Assembly: GCF_001592755.1 (NCBI RefSeq)
Contig: NZ_LUKF01000019.1
Coordinates: 124,001-188,000 of the forward strand
Origin: Bdellovibrio bacteriovorus
GTDB lineage: Bacteria > Bdellovibrionota > Bdellovibrionia > Bdellovibrionales > Bdellovibrionaceae
Length of the DNA: 64,000 nucleotides
Direction of reading: 5' to 3'
Positions within the stretch are counted from its first letter, which is position 1; each line of letters begins with the position of its first letter. Below are positions 27,059 through 38,900 of the stretch, piece by piece. A program made the position numbers and the translations under genes. Under the pieces are notes generated by a model that worked only from the letters and a program-made list of their open reading frames with translations, was not told the DNA's origin and searched no databases.

Positions 27059-27914
27059 CTTGCCTCCAAGAAATTTTAAAAGGCAGATATTTAATTCGGT
27101 TGATTAAGACGCTGGCTTTAGCCGGAGACAGCCCTTTTAGGACCAGTCTTCCTTGCCCGATTTGATTTAGAAGTTCTGTCACATCCCAACCAAAACGGGA
27201 GTCCGTCATAGCTTCTTTAAGCTGCATAACCAGGTGACTGGACTCAATACCTTCGATGATCACCGCATAGGTCATTGGACCAGCTAAAGTGTCGGCATTT
27301 GCAAATTCAGTCACATCTGAAAAGTCCGCCGTATCGGGGGTCGCCACATTCGTCGTCGATTCCGGCATGCGATCTAAAGTCTGAGAAAAGTCGTAGGGAG
27401 CTTCTTCAAGAGGTACGGAAGGTTCTTCTAAAGCTGTCTCGACAGGTGCATCCACAGGCGTATCGTAAGAAGAGTCCGATGTTTGATAATGATCACCACC
27501 GGGAACTTCAAATTCACTGCCCGGTGGAATCTCATCCGCGGGAGTTAAATAAGGATCTTCCTGAGGCGTATTTTCTTCGGGAACTTCTTGAGGAATTTGC
27601 CCTTGATAAACAGTCGGCTCAGCGCCGGCAGAAAAATCTTGAGCAGGCTCGACGGGATTTACACCATAGGCATTAAAATCTTGCGGCGTCGGATTTTCGA
27701 AAGAAGTGCCCGCTTGAAAATCAGCGCCACCTTCGAATTCTGTACCAGATTGTATTTCAGGTTCCGGCGGAGCTTCAGGTTCATGCTCCGCCATTTCAGG
27801 CTGTCCGTTCCAATCGATAAAGTAAACTGCGTTGCAATGGGGGCACGTAAATAACGTCCCCAAATGCTTATCAAGAATCTCTACCGGTGACTGGCAACTC
27901 GGACAAGGGATCAA
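27039..27914 (-). CDS. Zinc-ribbon protein with long acidic linker
   Basis: This 291-residue protein has an N-terminal zinc ribbon with cysteines 4, 7, 24 and 27 (CPSC...CPHC). An acidic low-complexity region (about 40-205, rich in Glu, Pro, Asp, Thr) leads to a folded C-terminal domain (about 210-291). The start is TTG 27914, directly after the SecA stop, with AAAGGA inside the end of secA, so it is coupled to SecA. It resembles MJ0042-type zinc-finger proteins at the N-terminus. A link to protein export is inferred from position only. Confidence 0.7.
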   Translation of the reverse strand: MIPCPSCQSPVEILDKHLGTLFTCPHCNAVYFIDWNGQPEMAEHEPEAPPEPEIQSGTEFEGGADFQAGTSFENPTPQDFNAYGVNPVEPAQDFSAGAEPTVYQGQIPQEVPEENTPQEDPYLTPADEIPPGSEFEVPGGDHYQTSDSSYDTPVDAPVETALEEPSVPLEEAPYDFSQTLDRMPESTTNVATPDTADFSDVTEFANADTLAGPMTYAVIIEGIESSHLVMQLKEAMTDSRFGWDVTELLNQIGQGRLVLKGLSPAKASVLINRIKYLPFKISWRQDVLSGS

Positions 27915-30590
<2,676 letters not shown>

Positions 30591-30706
30591 AGTCTTAGAG
30601 AATAGACCCAAATCCATTAAGGCGGCAAGGTAACGTGCCATAACTAGTCTGCGTCATTCATTCGGAAAAGATACATTTCCTCGACGAAAGGTTGGCTTCG
30701 GACGAC

Positions 30707-30861
30707 GCCTTCTTGGAGGGGAATTTAGGTGGTGTTTCTCGCTTCGTTCGGCACGCCATCCGGGCTCAGTTGCCGCCGCACTTCGTGCGGTTCGCGCCAT
30801 CGTGGCGCCGGCAAAGGCCTCTCTTCGGAGACACACCACCTAAATTCCCCTCCAAGAAGGC
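30707..30861. repeat. Palindromic element A (29-bp stem, multi-hairpin core)
   Basis: The arms 30707-30735 and 30833-30861 are a perfect 29-bp inverted repeat (starting GCCTTCTTGGAGG). The 97-base interior holds smaller hairpins: CCGCAC/GTGCGG, GCGCCA/TGGCGC with a 3-nt loop, and TCTC-TTCG-GAGA. Read on the minus strand, its core matches element B, with 22 identical bases at 30788-30809. It lies in the presumed leader region of secA. It could be a dispersed repeat family member, a structured leader or a processing signal. Confidence 0.85.
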
Positions 30862-31141
30862 TCGCATAAGCTAACTTTGTGGAACTTTATTTTTCCTCTT
30901 CATTCCCCGTCTTCGTCTTTGCGTCAGAGGTAGCAGCAAATAAATCATGGGATATTTTGATGACTAAAATTAAGTTGGTTTCGTCTTTTAAAAATTTTTA
31001 ATTAATACTCATAGCGCTTTTTAGAAAACGCCGAAGGCCAGAAAAACCACACACGGAAGCTTTCAAAAAACTCCTACGCATTTCTTAATTTCCGCATACA
31101 AGTACATCAGTTCTTTTCCGAACAAGATTTTCTTTACACCA
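30862..31141. other. AT-rich spacer between two palindromic elements
   Basis: These 280 bases contain no ORF or RNA gene that I can support. It is much more AT-rich than the flanking elements (for example TTTTTAAAAATTTTTAATTAA around 30980-31000). It probably includes the minus-strand promoter of secA, but no box pair is convincing. Confidence 0.5.
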
Positions 31142-31312
31142 GATTTGCGCTTGGAAGTGGGCTTAGCCTTAAGCGATGAGTCCGAAGAAGGGCCTTCGGT
31201 GGCGCCACGATGGCGCGAACCGAGCCAAAGGCTCGGCACCGACTGAGCCTGGAAGGCGTGCCCGCCGAAGCGACTCAGCGGTTAAGGCTAAGCCCACTTC
31301 CAAGCGCAAATC
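31142..31312. repeat. Palindromic element B (31-bp stem, multi-hairpin core)
   Basis: The arms 31142-31172 and 31282-31312 form a perfect 31-bp inverted repeat (starting GATTTGCGCTTGGAAG). Inside are CCGAAG/CTTCGG, GCGCCA/TGGCGC, CCGAGCC/GGCTCGG with loop AAA, and GCCT/AGGC stems. The core resembles element A in opposite orientation; 22 identical bases are at 31201-31222. It starts 20 bases after the trmL stop, so it may also end that transcript. Confidence 0.85.
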
Positions 31313-31331
31313 CGTCGTGCGAAGGACAACT

Positions 31332-31817
31332 CTATGTCGAGTAATTAACCTGACGAACCCCTTCGTAAGCGGCAATAGCAACGCTCGTAGCGAGGTTTAG
31401 GCTGCGCGCTCCTTGGCCTATCATTGGGATTGTTACTGTTTGGTTTGGGTATTTTAGTAAGAGGTCGGGATCTAGGCCCTTGGTTTCTTTTCCGAAGACG
31501 AACCAGTCGCCTGGTTGGAATTTGGGTTCGAAATACGTGCGTTTTGTTTTTGTTGTGAAGAGCCAGATGCGGGATGTGTCTTCGACTTTGCTCCACCAAT
31601 CTTCGAATGTGGCGTGGCGGTGCCAGGAAAGATGGGGCCAGTAATCAAGGCCGGCGCGTTTTAAGTTGGTGTCGTTGATTTCAAAACCCATTTTGCCGAC
31701 CAAGTGCAGTTCGCAGTTGGTGGCAACACAGGTGCGCCCGATGTTTCCGGTGTTTTGCGGAATTTCGGGCTCGATCAGAACAATGCGGAAAAGTTTTTGC
31801 GAATCAGAACTAGGCAA
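31332..31817 (-). CDS. trmL: tRNA (cytidine(34)-2'-O)-methyltransferase
   Basis: This 161-residue SPOUT methyltransferase modifies the wobble base of certain leucine tRNAs. Diagnostic motifs are IEPEIPQNTGNIGRTC at the N-terminus, FGKETKGL, and the knot region IPMIGQGARSLNLATSVAIA. I prefer TTG 31817, which overlaps the upstream stop by 8 bases and follows GAGG. Another in-frame TTG at 31841 would add eight residues before the family's usual start. Confidence 0.9.
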   Translation of the reverse strand: MPSSDSQKLFRIVLIEPEIPQNTGNIGRTCVATNCELHLVGKMGFEINDTNLKRAGLDYWPHLSWHRHATFEDWWSKVEDTSRIWLFTTKTKRTYFEPKFQPGDWFVFGKETKGLDPDLLLKYPNQTVTIPMIGQGARSLNLATSVAIAAYEGVRQVNYST

Positions 31818-32412
31818 GATGCTTATAAACCTCTTGGCCAAGTTTGGATAAAGCTAAACGACGACCTTTATCGACGATCAGCTCTAAGTTCATGAGTTCG
31901 CGATACAAAGTCAGGTCAATAGGAACAATCTCTCGGCCAGTCGATTTTCCTAGCTTTTGAATGTACGTGACTTGCTTTTCTGAAAGCTTCGACGTCAAAG
32001 ATGGATGTTCTTCCAGAGAACGTTTCCAATCTCCGCCAGGAATCACAGCGGCATTCACCGGAAGTTTTAATGGATTTAGGAAGTAAATCCAAGCGCGGAC
32101 TGGAGCCGATGAGCCTTCTGGATACACATCCACTTCTTCTCTAGAATAAAGACTCTGATCTGGATCGTGGCGGTTGTAGCCGTGGAACTCATCCATGAGG
32201 CTCAAAAGCAACTCTGAGCTTTTCAGTTCCACAAGCTGACCTGGAACCAGGTCACTGCCGGCTTTAACGATAGCCGGAAAGCCTACTTTTAAACGGTAGG
32301 CCGTCGCTTTAACGCGCGCAAGTACTGAAGATTCCAAGAAATTTTGGATCTTGTTGAAGTGAACCATGCCTTCACAAAAAGATCCGTAGACGAAAAAACG
32401 TGTTGTAGTCAT
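31810..32412 (-). CDS. AIG2/gamma-glutamylcyclotransferase-like protein
   Basis: This 200-residue protein begins TTTRFFVYGSF, the VYGSL-type substrate loop of the GGCT/AIG2 fold, and continues with a typical beta-barrel core (FPAIVKAGSDLVPGQLVELKS). Members act as gamma-glutamylcyclotransferases or related amide-cleaving enzymes. A C-terminal helical part (about 130-200) is extra. The start is ATG 32412 behind GGGGGG. It is coupled to trmL. The exact substrate is unknown. Confidence 0.75.
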   Translation of the reverse strand: MTTTRFFVYGSFCEGMVHFNKIQNFLESSVLARVKATAYRLKVGFPAIVKAGSDLVPGQLVELKSSELLLSLMDEFHGYNRHDPDQSLYSREEVDVYPEGSSAPVRAWIYFLNPLKLPVNAAVIPGGDWKRSLEEHPSLTSKLSEKQVTYIQKLGKSTGREIVPIDLTLYRELMNLELIVDKGRRLALSKLGQEVYKHLA

Positions 32413-32571
32413 TATCCCCCCCGAGTACGACAACAATAGTGGCTTTTCCTAAAAGAGGTCCCGTGTGTACCAAAAACCACAGGGCACCGCAAGCCGCTTT
32501 CTGAGCAGTTGCTCTTTTTTTCCAAGAAGTGACAGTTTCTGTTTTGCGTTATTAGCAATTAAAAAAATTAA

Positions 32572-32985
<414 letters not shown>

Positions 32986-33018
32986 GATTGTTTTTTTAAG
33001 CAAGGCTCGGAGGCCCAA

Positions 33019-34443
33019 ATGACCCAGATGACTGGTAAAGACGTACTGAAGTTCGCCAATGAAAAAGGCGCGAAGATGGTAGATCTCAAGTTCTGTGACA
33101 TGATCGGAACTTGGCAACATTTAACTGTTCCCCTTCATCAATTGACTGATGAGACTTTCGAAAACGGCTTTGGCTTTGACGGAAGCTCCATTCGCGGATG
33201 GAGAGGCATCGAAGAATCTGACATGATCATCTTGCCGGATCCAAACACGGCGATGATGGATCCTTTCATGCAGGTTCCGACACTTTCAATCATCTGTGAC
33301 GTTTGTTTGCCAGAAACTCTTCAGCCTTATAACCGCGATCCACGTCAGCTAGTTAAAAAAGCCATTGCTTATATGCAATCAACTGGAATTGCTGACACTG
33401 CTTATTTCGGTCCAGAAGCTGAGTTCTTCATCTTTGATGATGTTCGTTACGAACAAACTAGCAACTCTGCTTTTTACATGATTGATAGCGAAGAGGCTGC
33501 TTGGAATACGGGCCGCGATGAAGGTGGCCGTAACTTGGGTTACAAAGTACGTAGTAAAGAAGGTTACTTCCCTGCTCTTCCGACAGACACGCAACAAGAT
33601 CTGCGCACAGAAATCTGCTTGGAACTAGAAAGATGCGGAATGCAAGTGGAGCGTCATCACCACGAAGTCGCTTCTGCGGGTCAAGGCGAAATCAATTTCC
33701 GATTCGATACCGCTTTGAACATGGGCGACAAAATGATGTGGTTCAAATACATCGTTAAGAACGTGGCAAAACGCTACGGTAAAACAGCGACGTTCATGCC
33801 AAAACCTGTTTTCGGCGATAACGGATCTGGAATGCACATTCATATGTCATTATGGAAAGATGGAAAAAATCTTTTCGCGGGTAACAAGTATGCGGGTCTT
33901 TCTGAAATGGCGCTTTATTATATCGGCGGCGTTTTGAAACATGCTCCTGCTCTTTGCGGTATCATCAATCCAACGACAAACTCTTACAAACGTTTGGTTC
34001 CTGGATTTGAAGCGCCAACAAAATTGGCTTACAGCTTTAAGAACCGTTCTGCAGCAATGCGTATCCCGAACTCGGGACCAAATCCTAAAGCACGTCGTAT
34101 CGAGTTCCGTACTCCAGATCCAACAGCAAATATCTATCTTGCTGAGGCAGCGATCTTGATGGCGGGTCTTGATGGTATCATCAACAAGATTCATCCAGGT
34201 GATCCGCTTGATAAAGATATCTACGGTCTTCCTCCCCAAGAGGCGGCGGCTATCCCGTCAGTTCCAGGAACTTTGGAAGAAAGCTTGAATAATCTTCGCG
34301 ATAACTGCAGCTTCTTGAAAAAGGGTGATGTCTTCAGTGAAGATCTGATCGAAACTTGGATCCAGTACAAAATCGACAAAGAGGTGCGTCCGGTACAGCA
34401 AAGACCTGTTCCGTACGAATTCCACTTGTACTACGACTGTTAA
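33019..34443 (+). CDS. glnA: Glutamine synthetase type I
   Basis: This 474-residue dodecameric enzyme makes glutamine from glutamate, ammonia and ATP. Motifs include [58 protein letters not shown] and [14 protein letters not shown]. The loop [12 protein letters not shown] carries the Tyr that is adenylylated in GSI-beta enzymes, so activity control by adenylylation is likely. The ribosome site is CGGAGG. Confidence 0.97.
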   Translation: MTQMTGKDVLKFANEKGAKMVDLKFCDMIGTWQHLTVPLHQLTDETFENGFGFDGSSIRGWRGIEESDMIILPDPNTAMMDPFMQVPTLSIICDVCLPETLQPYNRDPRQLVKKAIAYMQSTGIADTAYFGPEAEFFIFDDVRYEQTSNSAFYMIDSEEAAWNTGRDEGGRNLGYKVRSKEGYFPALPTDTQQDLRTEICLELERCGMQVERHHHEVASAGQGEINFRFDTALNMGDKMMWFKYIVKNVAKRYGKTATFMPKPVFGDNGSGMHIHMSLWKDGKNLFAGNKYAGLSEMALYYIGGVLKHAPALCGIINPTTNSYKRLVPGFEAPTKLAYSFKNRSAAMRIPNSGPNPKARRIEFRTPDPTANIYLAEAAILMAGLDGIINKIHPGDPLDKDIYGLPPQEAAAIPSVPGTLEESLNNLRDNCSFLKKGDVFSEDLIETWIQYKIDKEVRPVQQRPVPYEFHLYYDC

Positions 34444-34460
34444 TTGCGCTATTCAAAAGA

Positions 34461-34488
34461 AGTGGGGGCAAGCTTGCTTGCTCCCACT
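34461..34488 (+). other. Stem-loop between glnA and the GcvH-like gene
   Basis: The 13-base arms AGTGGGGGCAAGC and GCTTGCTCCCACT pair with a single G-T position around a 2-nt loop. There is no following T run, so it is more likely an mRNA-stability or partial-termination signal than a strong terminator. Confidence 0.5.
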
Positions 34489-34546
34489 GGACATCTTTCC
34501 GTGGTTAGGGAATAATCTCTAAAAATACACAACTTAGGAAAAGACA

Positions 34547-34948
34547 ATGGCATCAGACGACGTAAGAAATTTTATGGGTTATCTTTGGATCCGTCAGGAA
34601 GATGGTGTGATCACTATCGGCATCAACGAAGACGGTTTAGAAGATTTTGAAGAAATCTCTTCGGTAGAACTTCCGGCTGAACAAGAAAAAATCGACGCTG
34701 ACGTTGTCATTGGTACTTTAGAGACAGACGATGGTCCATTGGATATTTATTCTCCTGTTTCTGGAACCGTGATCGAAGTGAACACTCAAGTCGTTGAAGA
34801 TCCCTCTATCATTGTTGAAGATCCCTATGAAGAGGGTTGGTTGATCCGCATCGAGGCTGATGAAGACTACGATGACGAGGATGAAGACGAAGATGATGAT
34901 GACGACGACGATGAGGATGATGAAGATTACGAGGACGATGAAGACTAA
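34547..34948 (+). CDS. GcvH-like domain without lipoyl lysine, acidic tail
   Basis: This 133-residue protein matches the fold pattern of the glycine-cleavage H protein: SPVSGTVIEVN, PSIIVEDPYEEGWLIRI. In the E-S-V-K position the sequence is ETDDG (E59-D62), so the lysine that carries lipoate is Asp62. Residues 104-133 are nearly all Asp/Glu. It therefore cannot act as a normal lipoyl carrier. It follows glnA by 103 bases and ends at a strong terminator. A binding or regulatory role is possible; function unknown. Confidence 0.75.
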   Translation: MASDDVRNFMGYLWIRQEDGVITIGINEDGLEDFEEISSVELPAEQEKIDADVVIGTLETDDGPLDIYSPVSGTVIEVNTQVVEDPSIIVEDPYEEGWLIRIEADEDYDDEDEDEDDDDDDDEDDEDYEDDED

Positions 34949-34965
34949 AAACCTTCGTTAAAAAG

Positions 34966-34992
34966 AAAAAGCCCCATTCCTGGGGCTTTTTT
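34966..34992 (+). terminator. Rho-independent terminator of the glnB-glnA region
   Basis: Stem GCCCCA/TGGGGC with loop TTCC, A-rich before and six T after. It follows the GcvH-like gene and probably ends the glnB-glnA transcript. Confidence 0.9.
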
Positions 34993-35014
34993 AATTTTTA
35001 AGCTAACAGCTTCG

Positions 35015-35191
35015 TCACCTGTGTCCCCGTTTCCCACCAATAAGGTTGATAAGGAAAGTGATTACCGCCAAAGCCAGGAATACCATCAATAGAAGGCGGC
35101 CGATTTCCATCGACATACCTGCGATTCCTGAAGCTCCGAAGATAAAAGCGACGATTGCGATGATGAAGAAGATAATCGCGGCTCTAAGCAT
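35015..35191 (-). CDS. DUF1328-family small membrane protein
   Basis: This 58-residue protein has two hydrophobic helices (about residues 2-22 and 33-50) and the family pattern RAAIIFFIIAIVAFIFGASG then LLLMVFLALAVITFLINLIGG. The start ATG 35191 follows a very strong AAAAGGAGGT. DUF1328/YtjA proteins are small inner-membrane proteins often linked to envelope stress; the function is not established. It faces the preceding gene tail-to-tail. Confidence 0.85.
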   Translation of the reverse strand: MLRAAIIFFIIAIVAFIFGASGIAGMSMEIGRLLLMVFLALAVITFLINLIGGKRGHR

Positions 35192-35334
35192 TGGGACCTC
35201 CTTTTAATATTTCTACAAACGAAACTCACTTACATTATGGCTTGAGTAAATACCCAGTTAAAGATCGATTGAACGCGTGTGTTCACATACAAATGCGAAG
35301 TGACCCCGAAGTCCGTTTTTGTTACATATAGTTC

Positions 35335-36225
35335 ATGAAGACCGCACGATTCGATAACTTAATTCTGTATACCATCTGCACGTTGATCTGGGGCTCTACG
35401 TACCTAGTGATCACATTCCAAGTCGATGCGGCCTCTCCGATAACTTCGGTCTTCTGGCGATTCTTATTAGCCGCGGCTCTGCTCTTTGGTTTTTGCTTCT
35501 TTAAAAAACAGAATCTTAAGTATCAGCGTCGAGAACATGTTCTTTTCGCCCTTCAGGGAATTTTCATGTTTTCCGTGAACTACATGCTGACCTATATCGC
35601 GGAAACAATGATCAGCTCTGGGATGGTGGCGCTGACCTTCACGCTTTTGATTTATTATAACATGTTCGGCATGAGGGTTTTCTTCAAAAAACCCATTAAT
35701 CGCAGTGTGATTGTGGGCTCACTCTTAGGTGGCCTAGGAATTGTTTTTATTTTTCTTAACGAGATTCTGCATTTTGATACGAATTCAAAAACCATTCTTG
35801 GTCTTGTGATCGGATTTTTTGCGACCATGTCCGCTTCGATTGGAAACATGGTCGCGCAAAAAAGTTATCAATTGCGTATTCCCGTCTTAATCACAAACAC
35901 CTGGGGAATGCTTTACGGAAGCATTTTCACGTTACTCGTAGCACTTATTCATGGCGATAGCTTAGCTATACCACTGAACGCACGTTTCTTAAGTGCGCTT
36001 CTTTACTTGGCGCTATTCGGCTCAGTCATCGCTTTTGGGGCTTATTTATCTTTGGCAGGAAAAATCGGTGCTGAAAAAGCGGCCTACACCAGCGTTATTT
36101 CTCCGGTGATCGCGATCACTCTTTCCAGTTTTTTTGAAAACTTTGTGTGGACGCCGTATATTATTACCGGCGTCGTTCTTTGTCTTTTAGGAAATATTCT
36201 TACTCTGACCAAGCGGGCGGGTTGA
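35335..36225 (+). CDS. EamA/DMT-family permease
   Basis: This 296-residue protein has about ten membrane helices arranged as two repeated EamA halves. Characteristic segments are TLIWGSTYLVI at the start, FSVNYMLTYIAETMISSGMVAL in the first half, and GAYLSLAGKIGAEKAAYTSVISPVIAI in the second. Family members export amino acids, nucleosides or other metabolites. The substrate cannot be inferred. Its end overlaps the convergent gene by 26 bases. Confidence 0.88.
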   Translation: MKTARFDNLILYTICTLIWGSTYLVITFQVDAASPITSVFWRFLLAAALLFGFCFFKKQNLKYQRREHVLFALQGIFMFSVNYMLTYIAETMISSGMVALTFTLLIYYNMFGMRVFFKKPINRSVIVGSLLGGLGIVFIFLNEILHFDTNSKTILGLVIGFFATMSASIGNMVAQKSYQLRIPVLITNTWGMLYGSIFTLLVALIHGDSLAIPLNARFLSALLYLALFGSVIAFGAYLSLAGKIGAEKAAYTSVISPVIAITLSSFFENFVWTPYIITGVVLCLLGNILTLTKRAG

Positions 36226-37399
36226 TTCCCGGCGGTAAAAAGAAAACGCCTGACTGATACATCATAGACAGCACACGAGCACTGGATTTGCGAAGATCCT
36301 TTCCCTGAGGTGAACCATTATCAACGACAATCATTCCGTCTTCACCTGCGGATATGTATGTGTGGCCTGGTGATTTTCCAACTTGGTGCATGATAAAGCT
36401 ACCAGTGATGGGACGATAAACAGAAGCATCCCAAGGAATCCAGCCAGCTCGATAAAGTGCTGCGGAGAAGTGCACCACCGCCGCCGTGTGATGCCAGATC
36501 AAAGGATTCTTTTTGTTTTCATTAAAGTCATCAGTGACCCGATAACCTGCGCGTTGATAAGCCTGTCTTAAAACTTCGGATTGAAACTCGGCACACGGAA
36601 CACTTTCAAAACCATGACGAACAGCCGTGGCTCGAGTGGCGATGGTCCAAGCCCCCCGCGTAGAGATGGCACCCGTTTTTTCAAACTGGGCTGAAAGACG
36701 CTGAGCCAGTTTAGAATCAATCATCATATAGGACTTTTCTGAAGGCTCTGTACGTGTCGCCGCTCTTTTTAGTTCAGAGTAAATGCTGCGCCACTTTTCT
36801 CTTTCTTCGGAAGATAACGATTTGCCATCCACCATGTGATTCAGTCGTGAGCCAAATCTTTTACGAATGGATTTTGAATAGCGAAATTTCGGCCTCCCGT
36901 CGGCATGAAAGTACTCAAGAAATGCTTCATTAGGTTCTGACGTGGTATGAATGGCGAAGTGGCCTTCGGTCCCTTCAATATCTTCAATAATAGAAGCAAA
37001 GATAGATAAACCACCGGCCGTGGTATTGAAGTCATTGATCTTTTCTACGGTGAACTCATCTTGATAATCTGCGGGCACAGAAAGAATGCGAATGGGATGG
37101 ATGAAACCCGTGCTAGATCTTTCTAGGTTTCCTTTAGAATTTCGAAAAGGCAGATACTTCTTTGTGTACTCTAGCGGAATTTCAATTTGCGCGCCGGCAG
37201 GGAGTTCCGCCTTTGCTTCAAGAATGCCATTCACCTCATAACGAATCATTTTTCCTTCGCTAAGAATAATTTTTTTCGTCGGAATGCTCTGGCTCGATTC
37301 CGGAATGGGAAGCAGTATCTGTGGCTTAACTTCAACTGCATGGACGGCATTTGAGTTGAAAAGAAAAAATGCGGTCACAAGAATGGATTGTGCTGGCAT
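36200..37399 (-). CDS. Secreted protein with possible papain-like domain
   Basis: This 399-residue protein has a signal peptide ending near AVHA-V (residue 21), behind CGGAGGA. The C-terminal part has SVPCAEFQSEVLRQAYQRAGY and, further on, SPGHTYISAGEDGMIVVDNG. This Cys-helix then His-strand order resembles NlpC/P60 or amidase-type cysteine peptidases that act on peptidoglycan. The N-terminal two thirds are unassigned. The assignment is tentative because no full family motif is visible. Confidence 0.5.
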   Translation of the reverse strand: MPAQSILVTAFFLFNSNAVHAVEVKPQILLPIPESSQSIPTKKIILSEGKMIRYEVNGILEAKAELPAGAQIEIPLEYTKKYLPFRNSKGNLERSSTGFIHPIRILSVPADYQDEFTVEKINDFNTTAGGLSIFASIIEDIEGTEGHFAIHTTSEPNEAFLEYFHADGRPKFRYSKSIRKRFGSRLNHMVDGKSLSSEEREKWRSIYSELKRAATRTEPSEKSYMMIDSKLAQRLSAQFEKTGAISTRGAWTIATRATAVRHGFESVPCAEFQSEVLRQAYQRAGYRVTDDFNENKKNPLIWHHTAAVVHFSAALYRAGWIPWDASVYRPITGSFIMHQVGKSPGHTYISAGEDGMIVVDNGSPQGKDLRKSSARVLSMMYQSGVFFLPPGINPPAWSE

Positions 37400-37474
37400 G
37401 GGCTCCTCCGAAAAGATCCATACTGAAGAAGCTTTTCGGAGGGGTCATCTTAAGGACTGTTAATTTGTGCAAAC

Positions 37475-38893
37475 TCAAGTTTGCTGACCGACTAAATCCT
37501 TCAACTCAACCACTAAGTCCTGCATACCTTGGGACAAGTGTGACATTTGATCGCTGGTCTGCGCGACCTCCTGAGCCACTTGAGCATTTTTCTGCGAAGC
37601 CTGATCTAGTTTATTCATAGCTTCACTGATTAATGAGATACCGCGGGCTTGTTCATGACTGGCGCCAGCAATTTCATTGTTAATTTCTAAAACTTTTTGA
37701 GCCGAAGCTAAAAATTTATTTAAAAGCTCACCACTTTGATTCGCGATCTCGCCGCCTTCATGAATCTGGCGCACGCTTTCTTGAATCATCTTTGAAATAT
37801 TTTTTGCAGAATCCGCACTTCTTTGCGCAAGGCTGCGAACCGCATCCGCAACAACGGCAAATCCTTTTCCCATTTCTCCGGCACGGGCGGCCTCCACAGA
37901 GGCATTCAAGGCTAAAAGATTTGTTTGGAAAGCAATGTCGTCAATGACTTGGCTGACTTCCTCGATCTTGGTTGCTGAAGCTCTTAATGCATCCATCGAA
38001 GTGATAAGCTTTTGCACGGATTCAGCTCCCGCTTTGGAAGCATCAAAGCTTTCTTGAGATAATCCCGAAGCCGCTTTGGCATTTTCAGAGTTTGACTTCA
38101 CCATGCTGGACAGTTCTTCAAGCGAAGCGACTGTTTCTTCAAGTGAAGCTGCCGACTGGGTCGCCCCTGAAGCCAGATCCTGGCTGGCTTTATTCAAATG
38201 CGTGCTCGTGTTTTCTAAAGAATTCCCCGTGCCTTCAATGCGTGTAGCAAAGCCGGTCATTCGGCGCACCAAGCTCACTGTCACCCAAACACCCATCACC
38301 AAACAAAACAAACCGCCGACAATCGAAATCATTAAGTTGATCATACGAAAGGCTGCACCCGATTCATGCGCCGTGGCTGCGTCTTTTTCAATGAGCTCAC
38401 CCAAAGTTTCCATTTTCCCTTCGAGAACTTTGAACGAGGCTTCGAACTTGGGCAGCTCTGCCAACGCTGCACGATAACCTTCGGCAATGGCTAGATCCAC
38501 AATCTTATTTGTGGATGCAATGTAGTTCACCATTTCGGGCTTGGTTTCTAGAATCGCATTTCGCGTGTTATTATTTAACGGAAGCTTTTCTAGTGCTTCG
38601 AGATATTGTTGAAATTCCTCGGACTTTTCCTGCGCTTCTGTTTTGATCTCTTTCAACTGCTCCGGATTGTTTTCAGCGGCAAGCAATGACGCCAAAACTA
38701 CAGACCTCAATCCATCATGCATCATATCCGCTAACGTCATATTGCGAACTGCAGGCAGTTGCACATTGGCGACGTTATCAAACTGATTCATCAGCTTGGT
38801 GGAGTTAACGAAAGAAAGTGTAGCGACGCCAGATAGTACAATCAAAAATCCGCCACACAGCAACCAAAGTTGTTTTTTAAGGGTTAAACCCAT
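37475..38893 (-). CDS. Methyl-accepting chemotaxis protein
   Basis: This 472-residue receptor has TM1 (about 8-29), a four-helix-bundle ligand domain (30-180), TM2 (about 184-209), a linker/HAMP region, and the cytoplasmic signalling hairpin with [20 protein letters not shown] and [18 protein letters not shown]. It would signal to CheA/CheW. The start is ATG 38893 behind AAGGGTGAT. No CheB/CheR pentapeptide is seen at the C-terminus (LKDLVGQQT). It follows the beta-barrel gene by 7 bases, so ligand passage and sensing could be linked (inference). Confidence 0.94.
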   Translation of the reverse strand: MGLTLKKQLWLLCGGFLIVLSGVATLSFVNSTKLMNQFDNVANVQLPAVRNMTLADMMHDGLRSVVLASLLAAENNPEQLKEIKTEAQEKSEEFQQYLEALEKLPLNNNTRNAILETKPEMVNYIASTNKIVDLAIAEGYRAALAELPKFEASFKVLEGKMETLGELIEKDAATAHESGAAFRMINLMISIVGGLFCLVMGVWVTVSLVRRMTGFATRIEGTGNSLENTSTHLNKASQDLASGATQSAASLEETVASLEELSSMVKSNSENAKAASGLSQESFDASKAGAESVQKLITSMDALRASATKIEEVSQVIDDIAFQTNLLALNASVEAARAGEMGKGFAVVADAVRSLAQRSADSAKNISKMIQESVRQIHEGGEIANQSGELLNKFLASAQKVLEINNEIAGASHEQARGISLISEAMNKLDQASQKNAQVAQEVAQTSDQMSHLSQGMQDLVVELKDLVGQQT

Positions 38894-38900
38894 ATCACCC

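Noticed and set aside
30707-31312. Ordinary insertion sequence or MITE pair
   Set aside because: No transposase is present, no target duplication is visible, and the terminal repeats differ between copies, unlike normal MITE ends.
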